Shown here: positions 1-8,981 of the stretch, piece after piece
Layout: each line of letters begins with the position of its first letter
Numbering within the stretch: position 1 is the first letter of the stretch
NCBI GenBank assembly: GCA_000827205.1
Contig: KN832563.1
Location: 434,943-498,942, forward strand
Length of the DNA: 64,000 nt
Source of the DNA: Plicaturopsis crispa FD-325 SS-3
Taxonomy: Eukaryota > Basidiomycota > Agaricomycetes > Amylocorticiales > Amylocorticiaceae
Reading direction: 5' to 3'
Notes under the pieces: generated by a model
Seen by the model: only the letters and a program-made list of their open reading frames with translations
What the model was told of the DNA's origin: nothing
Databases searched by the model: none
Program-made: the position numbers and the translations under genes

Positions 1-1
1 C

Positions 2-238
2 TACATAACTGGTTCTCTCAAGGACTGGTCGATCGTAGACGAAGCGCACAAGATATCCGTCCCAACGCTGCTCCTCAACGGGCGTCATGACGAGGCACAG
101 GACAGCGTCGTTGCCCCATTCTTCCACACGATTCCCAAGGTCAAATGGTTCACATTTGCTGAGTCGTCGCACATGCCCATGTTCGAGGAGCGCGAGCGGT
201 ACATGGAGATCGTTGGAAACTTCCTGACGGACGCATAA
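2..238 (+). CDS. Alpha/beta hydrolase, proline iminopeptidase-like (3' end only)
   Basis: The window opens inside the last exon of a serine hydrolase; 78 residues plus the stop are visible. The segment has the C-terminal part of an alpha/beta-hydrolase fold as found in fungal proline-specific peptidases and L-amino-acid amidases (family S33). A strand ending in VPTLLLNGRHDEA carries the expected catalytic Asp, and FAESSHMPMFEE carries the catalytic His, placed just before the terminal helix. The nucleophile serine lies outside the window. Members remove N-terminal proline or hydrolyse amino-acid amides in the cytosol. The family assignment is good; the exact substrate cannot be told from this fragment. 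Confidence 0.8.
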   Translation, partial: YITGSLKDWSIVDEAHKISVPTLLLNGRHDEAQDSVVAPFFHTIPKVKWFTFAESSHMPMFEERERYMEIVGNFLTDA

Positions 239-774
239 GGTACAGTTCTACCACATGTCGCATATGCCTGCTATTGACTCCCCTTTTCCGATGAAGCTAG
301 ATGATCGTTTTGCCGCAACAAATCACCGCATGTATAGTACACTGTTACCGCTGAATTATATCTCTCGATACTATTGCGACTTCACGACAATTTAGAGACC
401 TTGAACATATTCGATGCGTCTTGCACGCTGCTCGCACATGACACTGAGTGAACCGAAATAAAAAATTGCGCCTCTGAGGGCCTGACCCACTTTAATACCC
501 TCTGAAGGGTTTCGCCCTCATCTCGCCGTACGCGTCGTTCCCGTCGGATGGGGCGGCGGGAGGGCGGCGGTGTGCATCGCTGGAACTCTGATAGAGTTTT
601 AACCGCGCTGCCGTGGCGCGTGGCCAACACGTGGCATTGAACGGAGTTCATCCTGCGGACGAAGACAGAACTTGAAGCGAACAGCGACTTTCTCCTTTCC
701 GTCATCTATAGCCCTGGACCGTTGCTCTGTTATGTGCACTTACGCTAACTGACTGTACCTTCTAATGCTTGAAA

Positions 775-1572
775 ATGCCGGTCGACTTGTACGCAATCCT
801 CTGCATCGAGGTCTCCGCGACTCAAGACGAAGGTCAGCAAGTCGACTCTGCTCAGTGCAATGCCCTAGATACTGCTCTAACTCGCGATGGACACGCATAT
901 ACAGTGCGGAAAGCGTACAAGCAGCGTGTGCTCGAGACACACCCCGACAAGCTCGCTCCTGGATCGAGTGACGAGGACAAACTACGCGCAGAAGCCCAAT
1001 TTCGTGATGTGAGAGGTCTGCATCACCTGCTAGCGCTCTCACGCAAGCTAATTATACCTCCACAGGTCCATGATGCATTCAAAACGCTCGGAGATGCACA
1101 GCTCCGACAGGTATGCGTGAACGAGCATACCAGACGCCATCGAGCGCTGACGAGGACGCACAGGCATACGACGCGCGCCGCAGATTACCCAACTTGAGCA
1201 CACGCCCCAGCGACTACTACGCAGCCAGGCTAGCAGAGCTACGCGCGCAACAGGCAGAGGCGCGCGCGGAGTGGGTTCGCCAGACGGAGGCGCGGCACCA
1301 GGAGCGCCTCGCTGCGCTGCGCGAACGCGCTGCCGCGGAGATACGCATGCACGAGCGGATGCGTGCGCGGGTGCAGGAGGCGGGGGTCCAGTCTGCGGAG
1401 ATAGAGAGTATGCTGAATGAGCTTGCGGAGCTGATCCCGGGGTGGGAGGAGCGGAAGAGGGCAGCAGCGGAACGGGTGCGTGTTTTTTTATCATTCGTAT
1501 ACATCGGCTCACTGGGATGCGGTCTTGCAGCGGAAGACAAATCCACAGTCGAGTGGGGATGGCCGTCGGTAG
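775..1572 (+). CDS. J-domain co-chaperone with charged helical C-terminus
   Basis: Five exons with introns at 833-904, 1009-1065, 1111-1163 and 1476-1530 join to a 186-residue protein. The N-terminal half is a J domain: MPVDLYAIL at the start, then KAYKQR and the diagnostic His-Pro-Asp tripeptide in ETHPDKL, which stimulates Hsp70 ATPase. The rest is a highly charged, probably coiled helical region rich in Arg, Glu and Ala (about residues 80-175). There is no zinc-finger or glycine/phenylalanine region, so it is a class C-type J protein. The first three exons (58, 104, 45 nt) match in length those of the J protein at 21284-22609, pointing to a common origin. Start chosen at the only ATG that gives the full J domain. 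The client and compartment are unknown; no signal peptide is seen. Confidence 0.8.
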
Positions 1573-1690
1573 CGTACAATACGCTTGTTCATATGTGTTA
1601 TTATATCTGTATATTATCTTCACGGTGTTTCACTCTCAGATCGTTCAGCCCGTGTCGAATCGGTGGGCCAATTCTAGAGGTGCGCATGGA

Positions 1691-2287
1691 TTATCTGGCT
1701 TCCAGAGTCGCTAACCTACTCTTCGCTATACGACCGACGTCCACCACAGCCCTCTTCAGTTCAGCTACCCACTCCGCGCTCTCCACAACAATTGGCTCAA
1801 AGCTCTCGACTGCAGGTGTACCCTCATCGAGCGAATGCGCTATCCCCAGGACATCCTCGATCTCCACCGCTATCTCCGCACGGCTCCTCCCGTTGACAAA
1901 CGTGATGTAACGAAGCCCAGGATATCTGCGCTCGTAGCACGCATTGAGATGGGCGAGGCGGGCAAGCACCTCAGGGGGCGTCGCGCGCGCCGTATTCGTC
2001 GAACCCTGCTCCTTCGCGCTCAAGCTGGAGAGATTTTTGCTTTCGCCGATGCGCGGGTGTCCGGCGATGAATTCCGCCTGGAGCGTATGCTCCCAACTCT
2101 GGACGATTTGTATTGCGATGTCGATGACATGGGAGTAACTGGTAGGTGTCTCGTTTTTCAAAGCATCCGCGAGCTGGGGAGTCAATTTATTTTGGAGCAC
2201 AGGAGAGGGCTCGAGGAGTGTGGACAGAGCGCTTTCAAGTGATGCACTATCGCGAAGGGCTTCATTGATCGGTGAAAGCGCTGACAT
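1691..2287 (-). CDS. OHCU decarboxylase (2-oxo-4-hydroxy-4-carboxy-5-ureidoimidazoline decarboxylase)
   Basis: A single-exon protein of 198 residues, the usual size for the family. It catalyses the last step from urate to S-allantoin, decarboxylating OHCU after urate oxidase and 5-hydroxyisourate hydrolase. The sequence shows the family hallmarks: AGHPRIGE near the middle, a helix containing NACYERRYPGLRYITFVNG, and the strongly conserved VNGRSRAEI segment that helps form the active site. There is no obvious C-terminal peroxisomal targeting tripeptide (it ends LEAR). It is convergent with the J-protein gene, with about 120 bp between the stop codons, and divergent from the oxidoreductase starting at 2484 across about 200 bp. 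Confidence 0.9.
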   Translation of the reverse strand: MSALSPINEALRDSASLESALSTLLEPSPVLQNKLTPQLADALKNETPTSYSHVIDIAIQIVQSWEHTLQAEFIAGHPRIGESKNLSSLSAKEQGSTNTARATPPEVLARLAHLNACYERRYPGLRYITFVNGRSRAEIAVEIEDVLGIAHSLDEGTPAVESFEPIVVESAEWVAELKRAVVDVGRIAKSRLATLEAR

Positions 2288-2483
2288 CGTTCAGTACAGC
2301 GTTGCGCAAGGCTGCCGTATCGATTTTAGATGGGGTGCAGTTGGGGTGCAGTACGGAGTGTCGGCCCGAAACATCCGAAATTGATCCTTGGTATCGGGGC
2401 ATACAGGGGCTATTTTATTCGTCCAGTTCACAACGCATCGACCTTTATCAGCCTTTCTCCTACCACCATCAACGCTCTCGGAC

Positions 2484-4092
2484 ATGGCGACTACCCAACC
2501 TCTTGAGTTCCGCTGGGGAATCATCTCTACAGGAAATATCGCCGAGTGTTTCGTAAAAGTGAGTCCAACCTTCGCTCTGCATGATCCAGATGTTGACGAA
2601 ACCCAGGACCTTTTGGTCGACCCCAAAACGCAGGGATCATTCATACATTCTTCTTAAACTTCCTAACCAACTTTTGTTGTTTACAGTCGCGATGTCCACG
2701 ATGTTGTACACAAAGTTGCTGCTGTGGGATCGCGCACAGCGCAGAAGGCACAGGAATTCATCGACAAGCTTGCTGGCGGAGATAAGTCTATCAAAGCGTA
2801 TGGGAGCTACGATGAAGTGTTCGCAGACAAGGTCGGTCATCCACCTTAGTCGCAGTCTTGATTATTTACTTACCGCGGCGCATAGGACGTTGATGCTGTC
2901 TACATTGGTCGGTTTCCAGCGTTGAAGCCGTCATTCTCGATCTCACTGTGACACACGGATATTAGGCACACCCCATACGTACCACTATCTCAACTCCTTG
3001 GCAGCCATAAAAGCGAAAAAGCACGTCCTCTGCGAGAAGTTCGTTCATTTCTTCACTGCTGCTTTCTATCATTGCCTCATGTGCGGCATGGAATAGACCG
3101 GTGACTTCCAACGCAGCGGAGCTTCGTGCGCTCTTGGCTGCTGCAAAAGAAAATGGCGTCTTCTTCATGGAGGCTATGTGGACTCGGTTTCATCCGCTTA
3201 CCCGAGAGGTCAAGAAGGTTGCAGAGAGCGGCGCCCTTGGGCTTCCTGTCGTTGTTCATGCAGATCTTTCCATTGACTTCGATCTACCTAGTACGTCCCG
3301 TGCTTGCCACCCTTTTCCCGTATTGATTTTTTGTCAGACATTCCCAAAACGCATCGTATGCTCGATCCGGCACTAGGAGGCGGGGCTTTGCTAGACCTGT
3401 ACGTTCGAAACTGCAATTGTTCAGGTCCTACACACTAATGCCTCATGCAGCGGACCGTACCCACTGATCTGGGTACGCAACTCATCAACAAACTCTTCCT
3501 TTTCGTGTTTGACATGATTTGTACAGGCGATCTTGGCCCTCTACGAGCATCCTGCCAATAAGGCATCGCAGCCTTCCAATATCACCGGCACCATGCTCAA
3601 AACGTCCCTCACAGGCGTCGACAGCAACACGTCCTTCACGCTCACCTTCTCGCCCTCTGCCGAGTCTACACTCGCGGCGCAGGCGGTCCTGAGCTGCAGC
3701 ATGAACGCCGCGACGATCGATCCCGGCGCGACAATCCGCTACGAACGCGGTGTGATCATCATCCCCGCACCAATATACTGCCCGAAGACGTTCACCGTGC
3801 AGTACTTTGCACCGGGGAAGTCGGGTGTGGTCGAGCGCGAGGAGAAGCGGTCGTTCGAGTACGTGGGCGGCGGGTGGCACTTCCAGGCGGACGAGGTGGC
3901 GCGGTCTGTCAGGGACGGGAAGCTCGAGAGCGCGCTGTGGGGGCATGATAAGAGCTTGTTGGAAATGGATATATTCGACGCGGTTCGTCTTTTCACTAGC
4001 GCTCTTCGGCACTAGGACTTGCACTCATTTTTCCCCAGGTCCGCAAGCAGGGCGGATACCAGTTCCCCGCGGGCGTCGAGCATGTCGTCTGA
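2484..4092 (+). CDS. Gfo/Idh/MocA oxidoreductase (dihydrodiol dehydrogenase / D-xylose dehydrogenase-like)
   Basis: A nine-exon gene. The protein begins with a Rossmann fold, RWGIISTGNIAECF, which binds NADP(H). Then come VHDVVHKVAAVGSR, the DVDAVYIGTPHTYHY strand and VLCEKPVTSN, which contains the Glu-Lys-Pro motif carrying the catalytic lysine. The C-terminal half has FMEAMWTRFHP and GGGALLDLGPYP, typical of the dimeric dihydrodiol dehydrogenase / NADP-dependent D-xylose 1-dehydrogenase branch. It ends in an exon encoding VRKQGGYQFPAGVEHVV. The second intron (2630-2686) can only keep the frame with a GC donor instead of GT; all others look canonical. The enzyme is probably cytosolic. The substrate (xylose, other sugars or diols) cannot be fixed from sequence. 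Confidence 0.85.
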
Positions 4093-4459
4093 TGCAGATA
4101 ATGCTGTCGCGCTATCACGCTGGGTGTACTCATACGCCTCGATACTGAGCGACTTTTCGGTTGTTGGTTGATGTAGCACTCGTGCATCTGGATATGCATC
4201 TTGCTATTGTAACGTGTAATTGTTATATGCCATCTTACTTATCATCCAACATTCAATATCAGACACTGTATTTGGCGGTAGCTTGCAGCCATAGACCAGA
4301 CGATCGCACGTCCATCATGGTGATACAAAGTAGTATTCGGTGTTGCATTTTCAACGAATCAGAGTCAAAAGGCATTGAAACCTAGAACCCACCTGTGAGT
4401 ACATTCATGAGCATGAAAATAATGACGATGACTTGAACGCACTGACGGCTGTCACTATA
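4093..4459. other. Intergenic region between convergent genes
   Basis: A 367 bp AT-richer stretch between the stop of the oxidoreductase and the stop of the minus-strand UstYa gene. It presumably holds both 3' UTRs. I see no coding signal or RNA gene. Confidence 0.5.
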
Positions 4460-5135
4460 TCAGAGCCCATCGGCAGGCAAGGGCTTTCCAAGCCATTTTA
4501 CCCGGTTATCTTCGATGAAATCCTTCAACTGAGTCTCGTCTCTGCACTCGTGCTCGACATCCAAACCAGAAGCGGCCGGTGATATCGACCCGTTGGCAAG
4601 TGTGATCTCTATTGACGGCTCGAGGGTGATGTCCGCGTTGCAGAGCACCGCCTGGCGTAGAGTGCTGAGACAGTGATATACGTGCTCGTCAACCCATGCG
4701 GCGGACTTGTTCGTGCACGACCCTGCATCGAGGATGTGGCGAAGGGTTTCCAGGCAGTCGAGCTGGTCGTACAGGGCGACGAGGAACATGGGACCTTCAG
4801 AACCGAGACGGACGTGTCCGTACCCTGGTGCATGTGGGGCGAGCGCTGACCATTGCTCCTCAAGGTGCGAGCTATCGAAGTGATTTCTCTGGATAGCGTT
4901 GACTTTGGTGTCAAGTAGAAGTGGGAGCTCGAGGAAATGTTCACCCCCGATGTACGCTATGAAAGGGTCAGAAAACGTGGGGTAAAATCGTATAGGTAGA
5001 CGCACAGTAACCTTGTATAGACAGCTGGTTCAACCTAGCAAGGGACCGTCGTCCTTCAAATCCGCTGATCACGTTGAGAACGACAAGAATCAGCCCAGAA
5101 ATCATGGACAACGAGGCGATCCACATGTCGCGCAT
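4460..5135 (-). CDS. UstYa-family (DUF3328) protein, first metal motif altered
   Basis: Two exons (5012-5135 and 4460-4956) joined in frame give 206 residues. Exon 1 encodes a short N-terminus and one hydrophobic helix (about residues 5-28), the usual type II anchor of the family. UstYa proteins catalyse oxidative steps such as cyclisation on ribosomal peptides (ustiloxin, asperipin, cyclochlorotine) and normally carry two HxxHC motifs. Here the second is intact (HVYHC, residues 133-137, followed by the typical LCNADITLEP). The first reads DQLDC (105-109), with both His replaced by Asp. The Cys is kept, so the fold is probably intact but the activity may differ. It is the nearest gene downstream of the three peptide genes at 5710-7834 and on the same strand. 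Confidence 0.8.
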
Positions 5136-5693
5136 TCTGCAATATACTGATGAGGTCAGGGTGTGCTATGCAGTAAAGAGTTGGAAGTATCACTGACCTG
5201 CTGCCAATGACTACTGTATCAAGTAGGTATACGCAGTCACTGAAGCGACCCGCCCCATGCAGTTGGATCTTCTCTAGGACATGGTTCCGTTCCAGGAGGC
5301 TTTGGCATATAGACGATCACCAGAGACGGTGCAATACATACATAGGATGTGCATTTTGAGTAGCGCCGCTGCTCACTGCAGCGAAGTCCGTGCTTCTTGC
5401 AGAGTTGCCTTATCCAGAACTTACGTAATCTCCGCACTCGACTCGGGTTTTGAAGCTTCGGAGAATCGTCGCTCTCGACTTTGTTTGCCACTGGAACGTG
5501 TCAAGATTCAATCAACTTATATCGGTATCGGTGCAGTATTAACAGATGTGACTTGAATTGACTCGGAAGTGCAAGTGCTACAAGAAGGAAATGGTGGCGT
5601 AATCACGATGGTGCGTGCATCCTGCATATATGAGGACGATCTGAATGACTGTGTGTCAGATGCATACTAACAACAATCAACTCTCAGAAAGAC
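5136..5693. other. Upstream region of the UstYa gene
   Basis: Between the UstYa start and the first tandem repeat. It contains short open stretches on both strands without codon-level support or recognisable similarity. It probably carries the UstYa promoter and the 3' UTR of the first peptide gene. Confidence 0.4.
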
Positions 5694-5709
5694 GTGCCGC
5701 ACCAGTGGG

Positions 5710-5986
5710 TTATGCATAGAAAATTGAAGGAACAGATGACCCCACTGGGCAATCAGTGTCGGGGTCCCTCGTAGGCAGGCCACCTGCAAACTCGATAAAT
5801 CCTTGTGTCGGTCGCTCCGGACAGGCACCTGACAGCGGGAGTAAGCATCTCATATCCTATCATATCATCGATATAGGCTGACGACGTACGGTTTTCAATT
5901 CCGATGACTAGGCATTGGCTGATCGGAAAGGTCGACGCAAGCACCAAAAGCGCAAAACATGCATACCGAATTGTGTATTGCAGCAT
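5710..5986 (-). CDS. Small secreted peptide precursor A
   Basis: Two exons, 5890-5986 (97 nt) and 5710-5828 (119 nt), split by a 61 nt intron with donor GTACGT and acceptor CAG; 71 residues. An N-terminal signal peptide (MLQYTIRYACFALLVLAS, probable cleavage near residue 24-25) is followed by a conserved CLVIG segment. A variable linker follows, then GFIEFAGG, and the C-terminus ends Phe-Tyr-Ala. The predicted mature part has Cys25, Cys35 and Cys59. I do not recognise the family. Reality is supported by two paralogues (B, C) with the same splice sites and reading frame despite nucleotide divergence. It may be an effector-like secreted protein or a precursor for the neighbouring UstYa proteins. 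No dibasic Kex2 sites and no internal repeats are seen, which differs from classical UstA precursors. Confidence 0.65.
5829..5889 (-). other. Intron of peptide gene A
   Basis: 61 nt intron with donor GTACGTCG and acceptor GTCAG. Copies B (6764-6821, 58 nt) and C (7670-7737, 68 nt) have the same donor at the same codon phase, and each acceptor restores the frame although the lengths differ. This is the main evidence for the gene model. Confidence 0.65.
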
Positions 5987-6081
5987 AGTCGAGTGGCGCT
6001 AAGATCTTAGAAGTTGTTATGGGGACGTGATGAGGTATGTTCTATAGCGTATGTGCGTCAATATACTCAGCGCGGCCGTGT

Positions 6082-6087
6082 TTTATA
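6082..6087 (-). promoter_or_regulatory. TATA box of peptide gene A
   Basis: TATAAA on the minus strand, 96 bp upstream of the ATG. The equivalent hexamer lies exactly 96 bp upstream of the ATG in copies B (AATAAA) and C (TATAAA). Confidence 0.5.
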
Positions 6088-6617
6088 GTAGAATCACTCA
6101 CCCGCTTACAGCCATTGTGTGCGGAAAACGGACTGAGATTCCATACTCCACTTCGTCTCTTTCCATGCAACGCCGTGAAGCGCTCGAAAGTCTCCTGCGT
6201 ATGACTCGATCCAGGAGACGAATTTCGTCTTGAGGACCAACCAGCGCCGGGAGAGGATCACGTCAATATGGGACCGTGATAAGACGAACTCTTCCTTTCT
6301 ATTTGTGGCGCGTATGCAGTATCTCACCATGTGGATATGATCTCCCGTGTGTCAGGCGCTCTCTGAGTCTCTTTTTCATGCCGGGTATATCGCCGGTGTG
6401 GCCCTCGAACATGTAAGAACTCGTCCAGATTTGCTCAACTTTTACTGGGACAGGTGCTACTTCAGGGACTTGATTGGATGCAAGTGTTGCAGCTACATGA
6501 AGGACATTGTGGTGCACCGGTGAGCCCCATTTCCTCCAGTATATGAGCACGACCTAAATATTTGTCAAGAACATGCTGAAAACGTTAACCCGACTGCAAT
6601 CATGCCGCACCAGTAGT

Positions 6618-6918
6618 CTATGCATAGAAACTTGTGGAGCCCCCCGGATCACAGGCTTCCCCGTCCCGCACAACTAGGTCACCAGGAAATTCGAGGAATC
6701 CATCCGGGCAGGCATCTACAGGACTGCGGGGAAGATCGTTCGACTGGGACAGTCGTGGAATCACTGATTAGGGGGGCAAGCATTTCAGATCTTACTTCAT
6801 CAGTAGAGGCTGACGACGTACAGGGCTCACGCCCGATGACTAGGCATCGGACGCTTGGAATCGCGGACGCAAGCACCAGAAGCGTGAAGCATGCATATCG
6901 AGTTGTGTATTGCAGCAT
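6618..6918 (-). CDS. Small secreted peptide precursor B
   Basis: Exons 6822-6918 (97 nt) and 6618-6763 (146 nt) with a 58 nt intron; 80 residues. The signal peptide (MLQYTTRYACFTLLVLAS) and CLVIG segment match copy A. The linker is longer and includes PRLSQSND. The conserved tail is GFLEFPGDLV, RDGEAC and a C-terminal Phe-Tyr-Ala. Mature cysteines are at 25, 51 and 70. An ATG 21 nt upstream (at 6939) is in frame, but copy A has a stop just upstream of its ATG and I see no matching extension in C, so the inner ATG is preferred. The function is unknown. Confidence 0.65.
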
Positions 6919-7013
6919 ATTCGAGTGACTGAGTGACACTGAATTCTTGGAATTTGATATGGTGATGTCTGCGGTCTATCTTGAGAGCCTGGATATACTC
7001 AGCGCGGCTGTCC

Positions 7014-7019
7014 TTTATT
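7014..7019 (-). promoter_or_regulatory. TATA-like element of peptide gene B
   Basis: AATAAA on the minus strand, 96 bp upstream of the ATG, aligned with the TATAAA of copies A and C. One base departs from consensus, so this copy may be expressed more weakly. Confidence 0.4.
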
Positions 7020-7520
7020 GCAGAATGTGCCGCTTACACCCGCCATGTGCGGAGAACCGATTGGAATTCCATACTCCAGTTCGTCTATTTCCATGCAACG
7101 CCGCTAAGCGCTCGAAACTCTTACGCGGATGGCTCATTCCAGATAACAACCACAAACTGGCGAGGGAATCGCGCTAACCTGTAGCCGTAATAGGACGAAC
7201 TCTTCCTTTCTCCTCGCGGCGTGCATACAGTATCACAACATGTGGATATGATCGCCCGTGTGTCAGGCGCTTTCTTGCTCATGTTGGAAATACTGCCGGT
7301 CCGCCTCTCGAACATGTATGAACTCAGCCAGATTCGCCCAACTTTTTTCTGGCTCAGGTGTCACTGTAGGGATATGAATTGAATTCAAGCGCTACAGCTA
7401 CATGAAGGACATTGTGGTGCATTGGTGAGCGCAGTTTCTTCCGATATATGAGCACGACCTAAATGTTCGTCAGGACCATGTTAAGAACGTTAAGCCGATT
7501 TATGCCACCGTACCAGGAGT

Positions 7521-7834
7521 CTATGCATAAAAAATTGACGAGTCACCCGGGCTACAAGCTTCCCCGTCCCGCATGACTAAGCCACCGGGGAATTCGAGGA
7601 ATCCCCTCGAGGAGCACAAATCTGCGGGACTGAGGGAACGATCGCTCGACTGGGACAGTCGTGGAAATGCTGGTTATGTAGTAAGCATTCCATATCCTAT
7701 CATATATATCATCAGTACATAGAGGCTGACGACGTACATGGCTCAAGCCCGATGACTAGGCATCGGATGCTCGGAATTGCGGACACAAGTACCAAAAGCG
7801 TGAAGCGTGCATAACGAGTTGTGTATTGCAACAT
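7521..7834 (-). CDS. Small secreted peptide precursor C
   Basis: Exons 7738-7834 (97 nt) and 7521-7669 (149 nt) with a 68 nt intron; 81 residues. It has the same architecture as copies A and B: signal peptide MLQYTTRYARFTLLVLVS, CLVIG, a linker with PRLSQSSD, then GFLEFPGGLVMRDGEAC and a terminal Phe-Tyr-Ala. Cysteines are at 25, 51 and 71. Compared with B, many differences fall at third codon positions or are conservative (Leu/Ile, Ser/Asn), which suggests the protein is under selection. It is divergent from the UstYa gene at 8259 across about 425 bp. The function is unknown. Confidence 0.65.
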
Positions 7835-7929
7835 ATTCGAGTGGTGCTGAAATCTTGGAAGATGATATGGGGACGTCGCAAGGTATGTGCTCTAGCGGAT
7901 GGGCGCTGATATACTCAACGCGGCTGCGC

Positions 7930-7935
7930 TTTATA
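7930..7935 (-). promoter_or_regulatory. TATA box of peptide gene C
   Basis: TATAAA on the minus strand, 96 bp upstream of the ATG, at the same offset as in copies A and B. Confidence 0.5.
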
Positions 7936-8258
7936 GCAGAATAAGCTGGCCACGCCCGCCTTGCTACATACTCTAATTCGTCCCTTCCAAGTCCCTTCGC
8001 TCAAAAATCCTACGCAAAAGGCTCAATTCAGGATACTTACAAATTCCTTCGAGAATATAGACTAACGCCGGGAGGGAATCACGTCAAGATGGACCGTTAT
8101 AGGACGAACTCTTCCTTTTTCCTTGCGGCGCCATGTGCATTGTGGAGATGATCGTCCGCGCTGTTTCTCGTCCATGCTGCGACTATTCACTTGACCGATG
8201 TGAGCCCTCTGAATTGCACTCTCTACCCACGTCTTGAGCGTTTCAGTATCCTACTAGC

Positions 8259-8981
8259 ATGTCGCAGCTCTTTAGCAAGATCCATCATCTTGCCACGACG
8301 GTCACGGTTATATCCTTGCTTGTATTGACCGTATTCAACGCCTCCCAGGCCGCAACGCACATTCGCATCTATCAGAAGTTCGTCGCAGAGCGCATAGGTG
8401 AGGACATCATTCGTGGTCATTGCTCACCACCAAAAGTATTAACAAATGGGCCAGAAGTTGCAACGATTCTCTCAGACCAGAGTAGCAATACCAACGCGAG
8501 GGCGTTCGTGCTACAACTTCCTGTAGCCTTGAAACAGGCGGCCCTCCGATTCACAGACGACCACTATGGGCTAGATCGCGAGGCAGATCGAGAGTGGGCC
8601 TCCCTTTTCCCGCGCGGGAACGGCTGGTTCCACGTCAACAATACTGCGTATTCCGTGGCGATGTACCACCAGATGCATTGCGTTGTCAGCATTCGAAAAG
8701 CCATCGACATTTTGCGCTCGGCCCCATGCGCCGACAGGGACGATGTCCTCGCCACGGCGGTCTCGCACACCTACCACTGTCTCGATTATCTGCGCCAAAG
8801 TTTAACATGCAGAGCTGACACTGCGCTCGAGCCGACGCGTAGTTTTATGGACGACAACGGGGAGTGGCGGGTGGAAGCAAATGGTACAGGGGTCTTGCAT
8901 AGATGTCGGGACTGGGTGCAAGTGCGGAGGTTTCTCGAGCAAAGCCATGATACGTTCTTCAACCGCACGATCGTGAACTGA
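8259..8981 (+). CDS. UstYa-family (DUF3328) protein with both HxxHC motifs
   Basis: An intronless frame of 240 residues. One N-terminal hydrophobic helix (residues 13-27) acts as signal anchor. Both family motifs are intact: HQMHC (137-141) in the context AMYHQMHCVVSIRKAI, and HTYHC (170-174) in SHTYHCLDYLRQSLTCRADTALEP. A putative N-glycosylation site lies at NNTA. Members are membrane-anchored oxidases that act on ribosomal peptides or other natural products in the secretory pathway; the motifs are thought to bind a metal. It is divergent from peptide gene C and may share its upstream region. Of the two UstYa genes here, this one is more likely to be catalytically standard. Confidence 0.88.
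   Translation: MSQLFSKIHHLATTVTVISLLVLTVFNASQAATHIRIYQKFVAERIGEDIIRGHCSPPKVLTNGPEVATILSDQSSNTNARAFVLQLPVALKQAALRFTDDHYGLDREADREWASLFPRGNGWFHVNNTAYSVAMYHQMHCVVSIRKAIDILRSAPCADRDDVLATAVSHTYHCLDYLRQSLTCRADTALEPTRSFMDDNGEWRVEANGTGVLHRCRDWVQVRRFLEQSHDTFFNRTIVN

Larger units (their letters stand above)
5694..6601. repeat. Tandem repeat unit A (~0.9 kb)
   Basis: First of three diverged direct repeats (A 5694-6601, B 6602-7501, C 7502 to about 8185). Each unit holds a complete minus-strand peptide gene plus its promoter. Shared landmarks are a GCCGCACCAGT-like start, TATGCATA at the gene stop, CGACGTAC at the splice donor, ATACTCAGCGCGGC in the 5' leader, GACGAACTCTTCCTTT further upstream, and CTACATGAAGGACATTG near the end (A and B). 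By eye the copies differ at roughly a quarter of positions, so the duplication is not recent. Confidence 0.85.
6602..7501. repeat. Tandem repeat unit B (~0.9 kb)
   Basis: Second copy of the tandem array, aligned with unit A along its whole length. It carries peptide gene B and its promoter. Confidence 0.85.
7502..8185. repeat. Tandem repeat unit C (3' part missing)
   Basis: Third copy of the array. It aligns with A and B through the peptide gene and the GACGAACTCTTCCTT block, then loses similarity near 8185, before the second UstYa gene at 8259. Confidence 0.75.

Noticed and set aside
5237-5491. Minus-strand 84-codon frame upstream of the first UstYa gene
   Set aside because: No similarity, no conserved counterpart in the repeats, and no splice path into the UstYa exons.
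5694-8185. CRISPR-like or satellite array
   Set aside because: The repeats are 0.9 kb, only three, and each holds a spliced gene with promoter; this is gene duplication.
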